Positions 1-13,370 of a stretch of DNA of 64,000 nt are shown piece after piece. The notes beneath the pieces are model-generated. The model was not told where the DNA came from. It saw only the letters and a program-made list of their open reading frames with translations, and did no database searches. The translations under genes were made by a program, and so were the position numbers. The number at the start of each line of letters is the position of its first letter. The first letter of the stretch is position 1. Origin of the DNA: Ridgeia piscesae (taxonomy: Eukaryota > Annelida > Polychaeta > Sabellida > Siboglinidae); assembly GCA_025642075.2 (NCBI GenBank), contig JAODUO010000142.1, positions 10,001 through 74,000 on the forward strand. The letters run 5' to 3'.

Positions 1-435
1 GATCCTGAAAGCATGAACTTTCAGGGCGCTTCGAAGGTAGTCGGCAAGGCGATGTCTCTCGATCGCAACACGGGCCGTGTGGGCCGGAACAACTTCTACC
101 GACAGACCGACATGTCACTACTCGACACGAGCATTGACGATGAGGCGGTGTTTAGTGACTCGTGCCCTGTGACGTTGAGTGTACGTCATAACCGAGTGTT
201 CAGTGACCCCGCTGACGAGGCCCTCTTCAACGTGATGTTGAGGGGGGAATCCCGGCGGGAATCACGGAGCGAATCGCGGGGGGATTCAAGGGCAGATGTG
301 GGCCCCCCGGGGAGGGTGGATGTAGCACCCCCGGGGAGGGTGGATCGTGAACGGACTATGTCAGACGGGAGTGAGGAGCCGGGCTGGAGGAGACGGAGGA
401 AGACAGGACTGGGCTACAATGGGGAGCATCTGCAG
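1..435 (+). CDS. PLEKHG5: PLEKHG5-like RhoGEF, exon 1 of window (5' partial)
   Basis: The frame is open from base 1, so the exon probably begins left of the window; the first in-window ATG is at 13. It encodes 145 residues with no fold I recognise. The first half is Asp/Ser/Phe rich. Residues about 79-95 hold RESR/SESR/GDSR repeats, followed by two GRVD-ending Pro-Gly repeats and an RRRRK cluster near residue 130. It ends at CTGCAG|GTAGGT, a strong donor, in phase 0. The exon at 14831 starts in phase 0, so the two join without a stop. The disordered basic/acidic N-terminus resembles the poorly conserved leader before the Cys/His motif in PLEKHG5 proteins. Membership of this gene rests on strand, phase and order, not on homology of this exon. 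It could instead end another gene's reading frame. Confidence 0.6.
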
Positions 436-724
436 GTAGGTGATAGGAGCAGCTGGCGGCAGATTACCTTCAATTATTGATGGCCGAATCAGCGATGGCG
501 GCTCACCTATTATTAGAATCCACTATGTTGTGCCTCGCTGGTGATGGCTTCACATGTTGTCATCACTTGGTGGTACCTGGTGGTGATGAGATTTGGTGGT
601 GACATTCACGTACCTGGCTGTAATACTATAATACGTGTTTGGTTGAGATTGGAGGCAGGACGTTGACATGTTTAGGCGGAGTGTGACTCAAGCCTTTGTT
701 TATTGGCTGGGGACATATTTCAGC

Positions 725-1255
725 ATTTGGACCAGTTAGTGACATAATCAGATGTTGGGACCAGTTATGACATAAGCATGTGTTGGGATCAGTTAGTGAC
801 ATCATCAAATGTTGAGACCAGTTAGTGACATAAGCATGTGTTTGGACCAGTTAGTGACATCATCAAATGTTGAGACCAGTTAGTGACATAAGCATATGTT
901 GGGACCAGTTAGCAGGGCTTTATGCAGGATAAACAAACTTTGATGACCTGAAATGTACTACAAACACACATGTGACACCATTTTCACTCACTTTCACGGC
1001 ATAACTAACAATATCTATGGTTTTGGAAGACCTTTTTTTGCTCCTTCAGTTTTCTACCCGTATTCGTTTTTACCTGTCCAAATGACGGGTGGACGGGTCT
1101 CTACATAAAGCTATGCCAGTTAGTGACATCATCAAATGTTGAGACCAGTTAGTGACATAAGCATGTGTTTGGACCAGTTAGTGACATAACCAAATGTTGG
1201 TATCAATTAGTGACATAAGCAGGTGTTGGAACCTGTTAGTGACGTATACTTTGGA
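725..1255. repeat. 29-bp minisatellite (ACCAGTTAGTGACATAAGCA type), split by an insertion
   Basis: About six units at 725-912 and five at 1116-1255, alternating between an ATAAGCATGTG and an ATCATCAAATG variant, so the older unit may be a 58-bp dimer. The hAT-like element separates the two blocks. Confidence 0.85.
913..1115. mobile_element. hAT-like MITE inserted in a minisatellite
   Basis: 203 bp interrupt the 29-bp repeat array. The ends are inverted repeats of 12 bp with 10 matches: CAGGGCTTTATG at 913-924 and its counterpart CATAAAGCTATG at 1104-1115. Both sides carry CCAGTTAG (905-912 and 1116-1123), an 8-bp duplication as hAT transposases make. The array motif itself contains CCAGTTAG, so the duplication could be coincidence, but it sits exactly at the terminal-repeat edges. 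The interior has no ORF, so the element would be non-autonomous. Confidence 0.62.
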
Positions 1256-2091
1256 ACTCGCAACTACAACAGTAAATAACACTCTAAGCAGTGTCAAACA
1301 ATTCCAAAAGTAAACAAACACAATTAGATAGAAAACTGAGGACAAATATGTTTCAAAATGTGTAAAAGCTGACATTCATCACATCAATATCAAATAGCCA
1401 ATTTCTCTATTTGGAAATTAGTGTTTTTTAGTACAGACTACAGACAGAGTACTTTCTTCAGGTTTATAATCTGTTATATAATTTAAGATATAATTATATC
1501 TGTCCTAACATCTTAAATGCCCACATATGTTCTAGTGAGTCACAGTTTTAATGAACATTTTTATATCTTGTGTGGCTTTGACCTGAATGTCTTGTATTGA
1601 CCACCACTTGTACATTGTGTTCTGACCAAGTAGTGTGACATTCATGAACAGATAAGAGTCAAATTATTTACAAATTGCAACACATTAAAATAAATTTGGG
1701 TGGTCACAGTGTAACGACTAATACAATTTCTACTATTTTAGTGTACAAGTGTATTTGGTGTTTATTGGTAATGCAGTTGCATCGAGGGTAACATGTGTAT
1801 CCAGGGTAACATGTTTTACGTGTCTTGGTGACAGCAGATGTTTAGACTCAGTACTGTTTGACGCAGCTGTAATTAATTGAGTGTGGATAAAATGTGGTTT
1901 TTCTCAGAATTGACACAAGAATAAATCCTTCATTTTGTGATAAACACAACTCATTTTTACATTTTATATTTTGATTTCCCAGATGATGAAATTGTGATGA
2001 TGAAATTGACTGGTGACAGACAGGGACACAAAGACACGGTGAATCATGTAGATCAAGCCGGAGATCAGTTTTGTATTGGGACAGCAGTGCT
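1256..2091. other. Intron 1, unique AT-rich sequence
   Basis: No gene, splice-compatible exon or repeat family seen. The stretches 2580-3240, 3360-3780 and 4235-4620 are likewise unremarkable unique intron. Confidence 0.6.
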
Positions 2092-2575
2092 CTGTTAAAG
2101 TTGTTGACAGTGTTGACATTGGTGACAGTGTTGAAGTTGGTGACAGTGTTGACATTGGTGACAGTATTAAAGTTGATGACGGCAGTGATAATGTTGACAA
2201 CTTGAAATTGGTAACAGTGTTGACATTGGTGACAGTGTTGAAGTTGGTGACAATGTTGACATTGGTGACAGTGTTGAAGTTGGTGACAATGTTGACATTG
2301 GTGACAGTGTTGAAGTTGGTGACAATGTTGACATTGGTGACAGTGTTGAAGTTGGTGACAATGTTGACATTGGTGACAGTGTTGAAGTTGGCGACAGCAG
2401 TAACATTGCTGAAGTTACCGACAATGACTACATTATAGTTGGTAACAGAGATGACAATGTTGAAGTTGGTGACAGTAGCGACAGTGTTAATGTTGCAGAC
2501 AGCAGTGACCGTGTTGACATTGGTGACTGTAGTGACATTGTTGACACTGGTGACAATAGTGACAGTGTTGACATG
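2092..2575. repeat. 18-bp / 36-bp minisatellite (GTTGACATTGGTGACAGT)
   Basis: Alternating 18-bp halves GTTGACATTGGTGACAGT and GTTGAAGTTGGTGACAAT, purest at 2215-2400 and degenerate to 2575. The unit is a multiple of three, so several frames stay open. The Thr/Val/Asn-rich ORFs there on both strands are by-products. Confidence 0.9.
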
Positions 2576-3245
2576 GGCAATGAGATCATACAACAAGTAT
2601 GGTGTATGGTCCAGTTCTGGTCATCTGGGGGTCCAGTGCTAACAAGCTGAGGATGCAGCGATGCGACGGACCATTCACATGCGAGGCTGGACACAGCATA
2701 GAGACATAAAAGTTTATGTTGTCACCAAGTTGACACTGACTGTCCTTTGACACGTCCCGGGGAAAATTTAGATTCTTTATCACAGTATCAGTAGCGGAAT
2801 CACGCCAGGTGTCCATGCTTTGATGTCAGGGACCATTCATCCGGTCACCTGTTTTTCACTTTTTCTCATTAGCGTTGTCATTGTCTTATAAAAAGTAACA
2901 GCAAGAAGTGGTGTTCACATGGGTAGTCCTCGCATAGGTGGTGCTGGGTGATACGAGAGATCAGACACAAGATAACTGCTTCCTTTGTGTGTGTCACCTC
3001 CAGGCCCCAGGCTTCTGCTTTATGCCTACCTGATGAGAGATTTGTTGAAACATGAGCGAATTAGTCATCACCACTCTCCCCTCATTACACAGGGAGTGTT
3101 ATTTGGGTGAGGGGGTCTACCTGTATCTGGGGGTCTACCTTCAGTGTATCTGGGGGTCTACCTTCAGTGCGAACTTGCCACAATGAACAACAACAACAAA
3201 TATTGTGTGTTGACATCAGTTACACTGTCAACCATTCAGTGTCAG

Positions 3246-3350
3246 GGTCAGTCACTCAGTCACTCAGTCACTCAGTCACTCAGTCACTCAGTCACTCAGT
3301 CACTCAGTCACTCAGTCAGTCAGTCAGTCAGCCAGCCAGCCAGCCAGTCA
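3246..3350. repeat. CACTCAGT 8-bp then CAGT/CAGC 4-bp repeat
   Basis: Nine or so CACTCAGT units pass into CAGT and CAGC tetranucleotides. Short simple repeat in intron 1. Confidence 0.9.
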
Positions 3351-3782
3351 GTCAGCCAGAGTCTGTCAGTGTCAGTGTCTTTTGTAGGTGACAATTTCAT
3401 TAAGATAATTTTGTGGCAACTCAAAATGTTACTTTGAAAGTGCAGCCATTAAAAATGCAACAGAACAACGTAGATTTGAAGCGTTCAAACAGGTCACCAA
3501 ATGTGAAACCCTGCTGTTGCATTTGACAGTTTTCTGCAGGATGCGAACATCTGTTTTCTATAAGTGTGTATACATGGTGACCTGGTTCTCAACGTCGTCA
3601 TCCAACTGCATACTGCAGCATTAAACCTTGCTTCACAGCCACATATGGGGGAAGTCATTTACTTTGGAGTGAGCAAATATGCTCAGTTTCTTAAGAGGGG
3701 ATTGGTGCTGCGTGTGTCAGGATTACAGCCAGGTTGTTGACCTAGTGTCTCAACTGACCACCATCTACGCCTGATGAGAACA

Positions 3783-4231
<449 letters not shown>

Positions 4232-4621
4232 CCATGTACTTGCATACCTCTGGCCAGGCCGGGGGGTCCATGATATGTGGTTGTTGTATTTAATACTTTG
4301 ATTGATACCAGAGACTGCAACTGGCTCCTGGTGCCATTAAAATACAGCTATATCTCAGTCAAATGTTGTTTTATTCCTAGAAGATAAGATATACTGAGGA
4401 GTGATAGGTTCAGTGACTGACTCTGAACAGCTAGTCCTTGTTCAAATACACAGCCCTGGACATCTGTCAAGTGGACAAGTTTCTCGTGTATTTAGTTGTA
4501 TCTATAACATACACAACTAGGTTGCTGTAGCATGTTAAGACTGGACATGTTTGTGTTTTTGATATAGCTCAGCTGTCATTGTAAGTGTGTTTGGGCATAA
4601 TCTAGACCAGCATTTCATCTC

Positions 4622-5453
4622 AACCCAACTAGATGTTGGCTCTCAACCCACATAGGTGTTGGCTCTCAACCCACCTAGGTGTTGGCTCTCAATCCACCAA
4701 AGTGTTTGCTCTCAACCCAACTAGGTGGTGGCTCTCAGCCCAACTAGGTGTTGGATCTTAAACCACCTAGGTGTTGGCTCTCAACCCACCAAAGTGTTGG
4801 CTCTCAACCCACCAAAGTGTTGGCTCTCAACCCAACTAGGTGTTGGCTCTCAACCCACCAAAGTGTTGGCTCTCAACCCAACTAGGTGTTGGCTCTTAAC
4901 CCAACTAGGTGTTGGCTCTCAACCCAACTAGGTGTTGGCTCTCAACCCACCAAAGTGTTGGCTCTCAACCCACCAAAGTGTTGGCTCTCAACCCAACTAG
5001 GTGTTGGCTCTTAACCCACCTAGGTGTTGGCTCTCAACCCAACTAGGTGTTGGCTCTCAACCCAACTAGGTGTTGGCTCTCAACCCAACTAGGTGTTGGC
5101 TCTCAACCCAACTAGGTGTTGGCTCTCAACCCACCAAAGTGTTGGCTCTCAACCCAACTAGGTGTTGGCTCTTAACCCACCTAGGTGTTGGCTCTCAACC
5201 CAACTAGGTGTTGGCTCTCAACCCAACTAGGTGTTGGCTCTCAACCCATCATTCTCTTAACCCTCCTCGGTGAAGGCTCTCAACCCTCCTTGATGGAGGC
5301 TTTCAACCCTCCTACATGGGGGCTCTAAACCCTCCTATGTGGGGGCTCTCAACCCTCCTATGTGGGGGCTCTCAACCCTCCTATGTGGGGGCTCTCAACC
5401 CTCCTATGTGGGGGCTCTCAACCCTCCTATGTGGGGGCTCTCAACCCTCCTGT
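4622..5453. repeat. 23-bp minisatellite, two subfamilies
   Basis: 4622-5248: about 27 units around GTTGGCTCTCAACCCA, with ACTAGGT and CCAAAGT variants in changing order. 5262-5453: about eight units around GGGGGCTCTCAACCCTCC with TATGT. Both share GGCTCTCAACCC, so the second is a derived block of the same family. It lies in intron 1. Confidence 0.93.
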
Positions 5454-7400
5454 CACTGATGATGTCACTGCCTGATTGCCCCTTCTCAGTACAGCTTCAG
5501 CCTTGACCATTTCAATTTACCAATCCTAAATATAATTGATTTGACCCGCACGAACTCAGTTGCAAGTTGTTGATTGTCCGCACACATAAGGGCCATGTAG
5601 AAGGGTAATGAGGGTGAACACAGAAACTCAGTGGTCGCTGGACCATTTATTAGAGATCTATTGTTGCTGCACTGGTAACTTGAGAGTTTTGTTGAACCCG
5701 CCTGTATGTGGGAGACACACAGGGAATTAACTTAGTTATCTGTGTCTCTGAGGTGTCAGACAGTGTGAGCAAATTCTCAGAAATAAGCTTAGTTATCCGG
5801 GCTATGTGTCGCTGACCCAGGCAGCAAGTGGTTGACCATGGGTTGAGTAGTCGGCCCAACGGACCAGGCGCAAGAAGTTCTCTATTTACATACTCGAGCA
5901 CGAGTGAGAGGACAGGAAGCCGGCCTTATGTCACACTGTAAGTGTGTCTTATCAGAGATCTCGTGGCAAGTGGGCCAAACATAGCTGCCTTCCTAAACAC
6001 TGCTGGAATGTGAAGTGGACATGTGAACGAGACCGTCCATGGATCATCCATGTAATGCTCCATAAAGCTGATTGTGATGCGATAAAGTTACTGTATAACC
6101 CTGATCGTCTTTAGCAGCGACGTCACTGCAAACTGAAGGCATTTGACCAGTTCTAGAGGAGCAGAAGCAATATTTGGGGGACAACACAACACATGTAATT
6201 TAGTAGTATCATTCACGGATTATATGAAATTTTTCTCACTGGATTTTGATACTAACTAAGAAGAAATGTAAACTCTTCTATATTTAGATTTGTGCTTTGT
6301 GTTGATAATTTGAAGTGTACCCCCAGAGAGATTTCATACCATTTCAAACGCTTCGGCTGTAGGTCTATTGTCATTGTATAACACGCTAAGTACACACACC
6401 TATGTACACACATAAAGACATTGCAGAAGCATGTGTACTGTATTACCTTCAGCCATCCCCCGTTTTCATGAATACCGTTATCATAGCCAGCATCATCTAG
6501 TAGAGTGGTAGGAACATTGTAACATGTTGACCACCGTTTATGTGTTTTAAAGAGCCATGCGTAAAAATACCTTAATTTGAGAGTTATCTGTTTATAAACC
6601 TCGACCTTGCTATTCAACACTTTTGCAAACAACTCTTCACAATGTCCACCAATTAAACCGGTGGGAAAAATGGATGTGGGTTGGTAAATCACGGAATCAC
6701 GTGAATGTTTTATCGTGAATGCATGTAGAATTTCACCCCCACATGCAATGTAAACATGAATCATGTGATGCCTCTGTCATTAATCATTAACATGTTATAA
6801 TGTAAATTTCCTCTGCCCCCCCGGCATGCAATGCAAATGTGAAATGTCACCTGACATTTTCAGAATTTTATAGATCTATAACCCTTAAATAACCCTCAAA
6901 TTATTATTTTTTGGGGGCAACTTTGGGCATAGAATTTTTTTTATTACAATAATCTACATTTACTGAACTTTACTAACAATTTACAAACAAATTACATTAC
7001 ATTTGGTGTCAGAAATTTCACATTATCAATGTGAAATATATCTTGATTAAAAATGAATTAATAAGTGATTTCAGTTGATACAAAATTGTGTGGTAAACAT
7101 GTTGTAATGTTTTAATACTTCACATCTTCATACATCTTACCATTGGTTAAAGTACCATGTAATTAATTTATGTGAGACAACACCATCTACTCTAGTTTTA
7201 AGAATAGGAATTGTGGCTGGATTATTGAATACAGAAGAAGGCACCTGGAGTTCAATTTCCATGGGGTGCATATTCTGTGTGATCACTGAGGTATCACAAG
7301 ATTGAACAAGATTGCCACCTAGAGAATCAACTCTAGATGGCAGGTGGACAAGGAAGCCCTTTGGCTTATCGAGAGTCCTATTTGAATGTAACCCGCCCTT
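5454..7400. other. Intron 1, unique sequence
   Basis: Mostly unique, AT-rich DNA. It contains one unrecognised minus-strand open frame of 170 codons (6252-6764) that is not low complexity. That frame shows no domain, no splice-consistent partner and no codon bias I could rely on, so I leave it uncalled as a gene. Confidence 0.5.
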
Positions 7401-7404
7401 CTGA

Positions 7405-7745
7405 GGTATACGTCGATGTTATTTTTAAACATTAACACTACTAACACCTACACAATCAGCTGATAATCTGTTCCATTCATTTACTGTTCTTTGTGAAAAT
7501 AAGAATGTTCTCATACACTGCTTCTTTGCTAATGTAACTTCAAGTCCTCTAGTCTTTCTCTCTTCCTTAACCAAGAACAAATATTTCTGTCAATATTTTC
7601 ATACCGATTCAATATTTAAAACACTTCAATCTGATCTCCTCAATCTCCTGGTTTCTAATGTCGTTAAACCACATTCTCTTAAACAGATTTCATAACTAAT
7701 ATCCCTGAGTTTTGGTATCACTTTAGTGCCACGTAAGTGTATCAA
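7405..7745 (-). pseudogene. Non-LTR retrotransposon reverse transcriptase, C-terminal relic
   Basis: Reading the minus strand from about 7740 to 7410 gives TKVIPKLRDISYEICLREC, GLTTLETRRLRRSD, a stretch with stops, then KKQCMRTFLFSQRTVNEWNR and LSADCVGVSSVNV. This is the typical end of non-LTR pol proteins in invertebrates: a LTTLETRRLRGDLIE-like helix followed by FSQR-x-VNEWN-x-L. At least three stops and an apparent weak middle show it is dead. No upstream RT catalytic motifs were found to the right, so it is 5' truncated. Confidence 0.8.
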
Positions 7746-8707
7746 AACAGATCATGGGTGATTTTGTTTTTAACAAATTTTAGTAGTTGATTTACATTTT
7801 ATCATCACTTTTAATGTTTTTTTTTAAATGTAGCATATTCTTTAAAAAAAAAGTCGATTTAGACCCTGTACTCGCTCAAGTATTCCACCTTATCAGGGTT
7901 ATACGATAAGATCAAGAAAGATGACATGAACTCAATGAACACATCAGTGCACAGTTGTAAGATGGTAGAAAGTTACGCCCAGTTGAGACACTATTATATT
8001 ATGTACACGGTCACTTTGTATCTTTTCTCTGAGTCATATCATGATAAGAAAGTGCTGTTTTTGTGATATGAAGGCATCCTAAAAAGTGTTCTGAGTTTGT
8101 TTATGAATACCTGTTGTGACCCTGCGCGTGTGGCCTTGTCCTGCCAGGTGTATAGGTGAATCACGTCACAGACAGTTTACAACTCTATCCATCAGCATGC
8201 CCCTGTACAGGTGTATTAGTATCAGGGCTGGGGACAACTTAGCACACAATTACGAGGTGGTCATTAATTACTGGCATATTTAACGTTATCTAACACAAAA
8301 AGTATACATTTTACACAAAGTAAACGGATTGGCTAAGAATGTTGATGTCCAATAGCAAATATTATTACTTTCATTTGGGGTTTAGGGATTCGGCAACAGT
8401 TTAATTTTGGTGTTGGATATGAGTGGTTATATTTTCAGACTTCTTGCCCCCTCTCGTTTTATTTTCGTGCTCAGAGAAAATGATCGCACCATTTCACTAT
8501 TTGTCAAAATGTTATAAGTTCTGTTACTTTTTGTGTAGCACCTTCTGGTAGGAAACATTCAGAATTCTGATAAGCAAAAGTACCATGTGAAACATGCAAG
8601 TTAAAGGTGAGCTACTGAAGAAAACAGGATTTTACTTTGTAATGTTTTTGAATTAATTTTAATAAATAATTGTTAACCTTACTGTTAATCAAAGTCATAG
8701 CACACAC

Positions 8708-8709
<2 letters not shown>

Positions 8710-8801
<92 letters not shown>
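8710..8801. repeat. (TA)n microsatellite
   Basis: About 46 perfect TA dinucleotides in intron 1. Expected to be highly length-variable. Confidence 0.98.
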
Positions 8802-8806
<5 letters not shown>

Positions 8807-10980
8807 CCAGTGAGGTGCACTTTACTGGGTATATCAGTTTAGCCATTGTCTACACCTTCCTACTGCATTCATAAATTTAATTATCGGGTTTATCCAATTA
8901 ATTCCTCCATCATAATCAACAAATATGTAAACAAGAGTAACGGCCAGAATAAAAACAGAAGTGCAGCATGGCTTGTTTGGTGACCTCTTATGTAACTTAA
9001 ACATAATCATGTATGTCACATAATTCTGATGGACGTCTGCCAGTTTATAAATGTTATAATCTAGCTGGGTCATGCCATGGCATTTTACATGAAGTAAGTT
9101 TTGGGTTTAGCTAAATTTGCAATTTTGGAACTATTTTATGTAAACTTTGATTTGTTCTGGCTTAAATGCTGTTAATGATAGTTTCTTCAAATAATTTTTT
9201 TAGACGTTGTACTTCATTTGTTGAAATAGAATTGTCGATGTTTGAATCTGTATTATGTGATTATTTATAACATATGCACCATTGGTTTTCTAAAAGGGTG
9301 GACTTGTTAAAATTATGCACTAATCGTATTAAATGGGGTGAGGCAAAAGTCTAATATATTATTAGCCTTTCGTTTCAAGCTGCAGCCATTTTCCACTTTT
9401 ATTTCTTGATTGTCCTGTGGCTGAACCAACATTTACGTTGAACTTAGTGTGATAATATCATCAAAAAGACATAACTTATTTACACAAATGGGTTAGATTT
9501 CACTGTTGGTATTGGGTTAGTCTGACCACTTTGTTAACCGAATGAGAACTGCAGTCTACTTTGGCCCACCCTGATCTGGACATCAATTTAGTTCAGTTCG
9601 GTTCTACACTAATCTACCACACAGGAGAACCGGGGGGAGTTTATAATTAAACAATGCCCCATTTATTTTATCTACACATTGTACTCTGATTGAACGGTAG
9701 TGATATCTCTGACTACAAAACTGTAATAAACAGGAAGGTCAAAAAAGAGAGAATTTGTGTTGTATTGTTCTCTGTGTGTACACTGTATACTGATAACAAT
9801 GTTCACTGATTTCCCTCTGGCTAATGTCAGATTGATAAATGAAACCGGCAGTTACCCTCTTGACAAAGTCAATTACCAACTGGAAGAAAACTTCAACTAT
9901 GACTGTATAGTTACCCATACGATCAAATCAGAGGCTTGTGATAGATCCCAGTGGAAGGATGTTGTTTATTTCATAAATACTGACATCAACCCCTCCCACT
10001 GTTTGACCCACTTACTGGCACAGTTGAGACAAACTTCACATCAATCTGTGAACAAGTGTGCCGCACCCCCACCCTCTCTGTGGGGGGCTTCACCAGAGAA
10101 TGTCCGTGCGTGTGTATACATGCACTTAGTTGATTTTAGGATGCTTCTAAGCTGTTTCTAATTGCCGCGTGACAACATTATAAATTCGCTAAATAGTGTT
10201 GTTGCTTCCTGTCGTGTTGTTTAATAGTCCTTGTACTTGGATGACATATACGAAAATAGATGATAATCGACTGGCCAACCAACTGGCTGGACATAACTGG
10301 ACAGCTCCCTTCTTTGTCCAGCTGTTTTTGTTTGTGCTACTTAGGACGTGTGTGTCCACTCACAACATCCTTGATGAGAAAATTATTTACGGCCACTAAA
10401 ATCACATGAGTTAAGACCTGTCATTCAAGGTCAGGCCATGTATTCCATGTCTGAAATGATTCCCCAAACTTGTCGTAACAGCAAATAGGCATATATGTAT
10501 ATTGGGGTTTTTGAAATCAACCACGTGTACGAGCTAGAAAGATGAGGTTGGGTGAGAAAACAACTGTGTTAGAATTTCAGAGAATTCCACTGAGAGGAAA
10601 AGACCCCAATGCACCTCAAGTTTATCGCATAGTGATACAGTTAAGAACTTGTACATTTGACGGTTTTTAAGATTGACCAGTGGCCATCTTGGATTTCTGA
10701 AAATTACCAGTGTTGCTCATAATTGCCATATGGTAAGTAAAGCTGAATTTGTTCTAGGACCTGATGAGTCAAAATCAACCAAACTGTTCATAGGATAGAA
10801 CATTTTATAGGTTGACTACTGTGTGGATTTATCAGAAATTGTAACACATTGTTTTCTCACCCAACCTAATTTTTCTAGCCCATATGTGTGGTTGATTAAA
10901 AACATTAGTTTCTCACCATGTAACATTTTGCCACTCTAATTTAAAATAACATGTAATATATTTTATAATGCAGCATATTT
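8802..10980. other. Intron 1, unique sequence
   Basis: No repeat array. A 134-codon plus-strand open frame at 9757-10161 has no recognisable domain, no convincing splice partner and ordinary intronic composition, so it is not called. Confidence 0.5.
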
Positions 10981-11007
10981 AGGCAGATAGGTAGGGTAAT
11001 AGATGTA

Positions 11008-11175
11008 TGAGCACAGTGGCTCAGGGGTAGAGCTTCGTACTCTCGACTAAGAGAACCTGGGTTCGAATCCTGTGCTGTGAAACCTTGGGCACATTTTGTA
11101 ATTGCATTGCTCCGGTTCACTCAGCTGTAAGATTGAATACCTGGCTATAGACAGAGTTGGATATTTGTATGAGGT
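11008..11175 (+). mobile_element. tRNA-derived SINE, copy 1 (head and part of body)
   Basis: The head has an RNA polymerase III A box (TGGCTCAGGGGTAGAGC) and B box (GGTTCGAATCC) in tRNA-like spacing, with CTCTCGACTAAGAGAACC between. The body reads ACTCAGCTGTAAGA and CTGGCTATAGACAG. The same head and body occur at 47208, so this is an interspersed family, not a tRNA gene: the sequence after the B box does not close a tRNA. The copy lacks the family's 3' part (seen at 47370-47535). GGCAGATA-x-GGGTAATA repeats lie on both sides (10983 and 11195-11305). Confidence 0.85.
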
Positions 11176-11859
11176 TGCCAAGAGATTATACTGAGGCAGA
11201 CAGGGTAATACATGTATAATTGCCAAGAGGTGTTACTGAGGCAGATAGACAGGGTAATAGGTGTATGGTAGCCAAGAGGTCGTATGGAGGCAGATAGGGT
11301 ACTACCACAAATATGATAGACATGGGGCCAGCCATTGTAGTCTATTAAAAGTGTCCTCAGTGTTGCCAGTCCACCACACAGCTCTGTCGTGGGACCGTTT
11401 TAGATTGACTGGACCTTGGATGAGACACAGGGGTTAGGGGCGCCTTGACCCCACGTCTGTGGTTTTCACGGCTGAGCGACTACGACAAAAAATGCAGTAT
11501 AATTGCGGTGAGGCGTAATTGTATGTGCTGCGCCACTGGTGGAGTGAGTGCTTTGTGTACTACATCCAGGCGCCTCGCCATGTTTGATTCAGACAGGGCA
11601 CAATGGCGCTCTCAGTGGGCAAAGAACACCGTCTCAAGTCTCTGGGATGACGCACCAACTGTTGACACACTTTGTGGCCGTGGCGTGTTATTGTATGTTA
11701 ATCTGTGCGAATTAGACAATGTTTTCTTCACTGTGATGGGTAGGTACTACTGGCCCAGTACCCTGAAGAGTCTAGGGTGGTAATAACCCTTAGAATGGTA
11801 ACCTTTGTAGAGACAAGAGACTGAGTTCTAGCCAGGTGTTCATCACATGGGTTAAGTGC

Positions 11860-13265
11860 TGGGTATGGGGTAAACATGGCCTTCGGGTAACTAAATTTAG
11901 TCCATGTTGTGTAAATTTGGGAGATGGCTTGCTGTGGCCAATGTGGGGGAAATGTTTGGTGGATAACTGTCCTAGTTGGGATAAATGTTGGGTGGAAAAC
12001 TATGGCCCATTTAGGGTAAATGGTGGATAGCTAGCTGTGTCCCAATTTGGGTAAATGGCCCATTTGAGAACAACGCTGGGTGGCTAACTGTGGCCCATTT
12101 GGGTTAAATGTTGACAGGCTAACTGTTGCCCATGTGGAGTAAATGTAAGATGGCTAACTGTGGTCCATGTGGGGTAAATGTAAGATGGCTAACTGTTGCC
12201 CATGTGGGGTAAATGTTAGATGGCTAACTGTGGTCCATGTGGGGTAAATGTAAGATGGGTAACTGTGGCCCATGTGGGATAAATGTAAGATGGCAAACTG
12301 TGGCCCATGTGGGGTAGATGAAAGATGGCTAATTGTGGCCCATATGAGGTAAATGTAAGATGGCTAATTGTGGCCCATATGAGGTAAATGTAAGATGGCT
12401 AATTGTGGCCCATATGAGGTAAATGTAAGATGGCTAATTGTGACCCATGTGGGGTAAATGTAAGACGGCTGATTGTGGCCCATGTGGGGTAAATGTAAGA
12501 TGGCTAATTGTGGCCCATGTGGGATAAATGTAAGATGGCTAATTGTGACCCATGTGGGGTAAATGTAAGACGGCTAATTGTGGCCCATGTGGGGTAAATG
12601 TAAGATGGCTAATTGTGACCCATGTGGGGTAAATGTAAGACGGCTAATTGTGGCCAATGTGGGGTAGATGAAAGATGACTAATTGTGGCCCATATGAGGT
12701 AAATGTAAGATGGCTAATTGTGGCCCATATGAGGTAAATGTAAGATGGCTAATTGTGACCCGTATAAGGTAAATGTAAGATGGCTAATTGTGGCCCATAT
12801 GAGGTAAATGTAAGACGGCTGATTGTGGCCCATATGAGGTAAATGTAAGATGGCTAATTGTGGCCCATATGAGGTAAATGTAAGATGGCTAATTGTGGCC
12901 CATATGAGGTAAATGTAAGATGGCTAATTGTGACCCATATGAGGTAAATGTAAGATGGCTAATTGTGGCCCATATGAGGTAAATGTAAGACGGCTAATTG
13001 TGGCCCATATGAGGTAAATGTAAGATGGCTAATTGTGGCCCATATGAGGTAAATGTAAGATGGCTAATTGTGGCCCATATGAGGTAAATGTAAGATGGCT
13101 AATTGTGGCCCATATGAGGTAAATGAAAGATGTATAATTGTGGCCCATATGAGGTAAATGTAAGATGGCTAATTGTGACCCATGTGGGGTAGGTGTAAGA
13201 CGGCTGATTGTGGCCCATGTGAGGTAAATGTAAAATGGCTAACTGTGGTCCATGTGTCATAGATG
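11860..13265. repeat. 35-bp minisatellite (TGGCTAATTGTGGCCCATAT)
   Basis: About 36 tandem units. They are diverged at the left (11860-12095), with GTGGGGTAAATG variants in the middle and very uniform CATATGAGGTAAATGTAAGA units on the right. The right-hand homogeneity suggests recent expansion there. Units carry CATATG and GGCC. Confidence 0.93.
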
Positions 13266-13281
13266 TGGGGGCGAATGTATA

Positions 13282-13283
<2 letters not shown>

Positions 13284-13337
<54 letters not shown>

Positions 13338-13370
13338 TATATTATATACATGTACATGTACATGTATAAA
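13284..13370. repeat. (TA)n microsatellite with short palindromic edge
   Basis: About 30 TA units, ending TACATGTACATGTACATG. A (TG)n tract with CGTGCG follows at 13676-13732. Confidence 0.95.

Noticed and set aside
9757..10161. 134-codon ORF in intron 1
   Set aside because: No domain, no splice partner, no repeat-independent support.
11008..11082. Functional tRNA gene
   Set aside because: A and B boxes are present but acceptor stem pairing is poor, and the same head plus a long body recurs elsewhere, so it is a SINE head.
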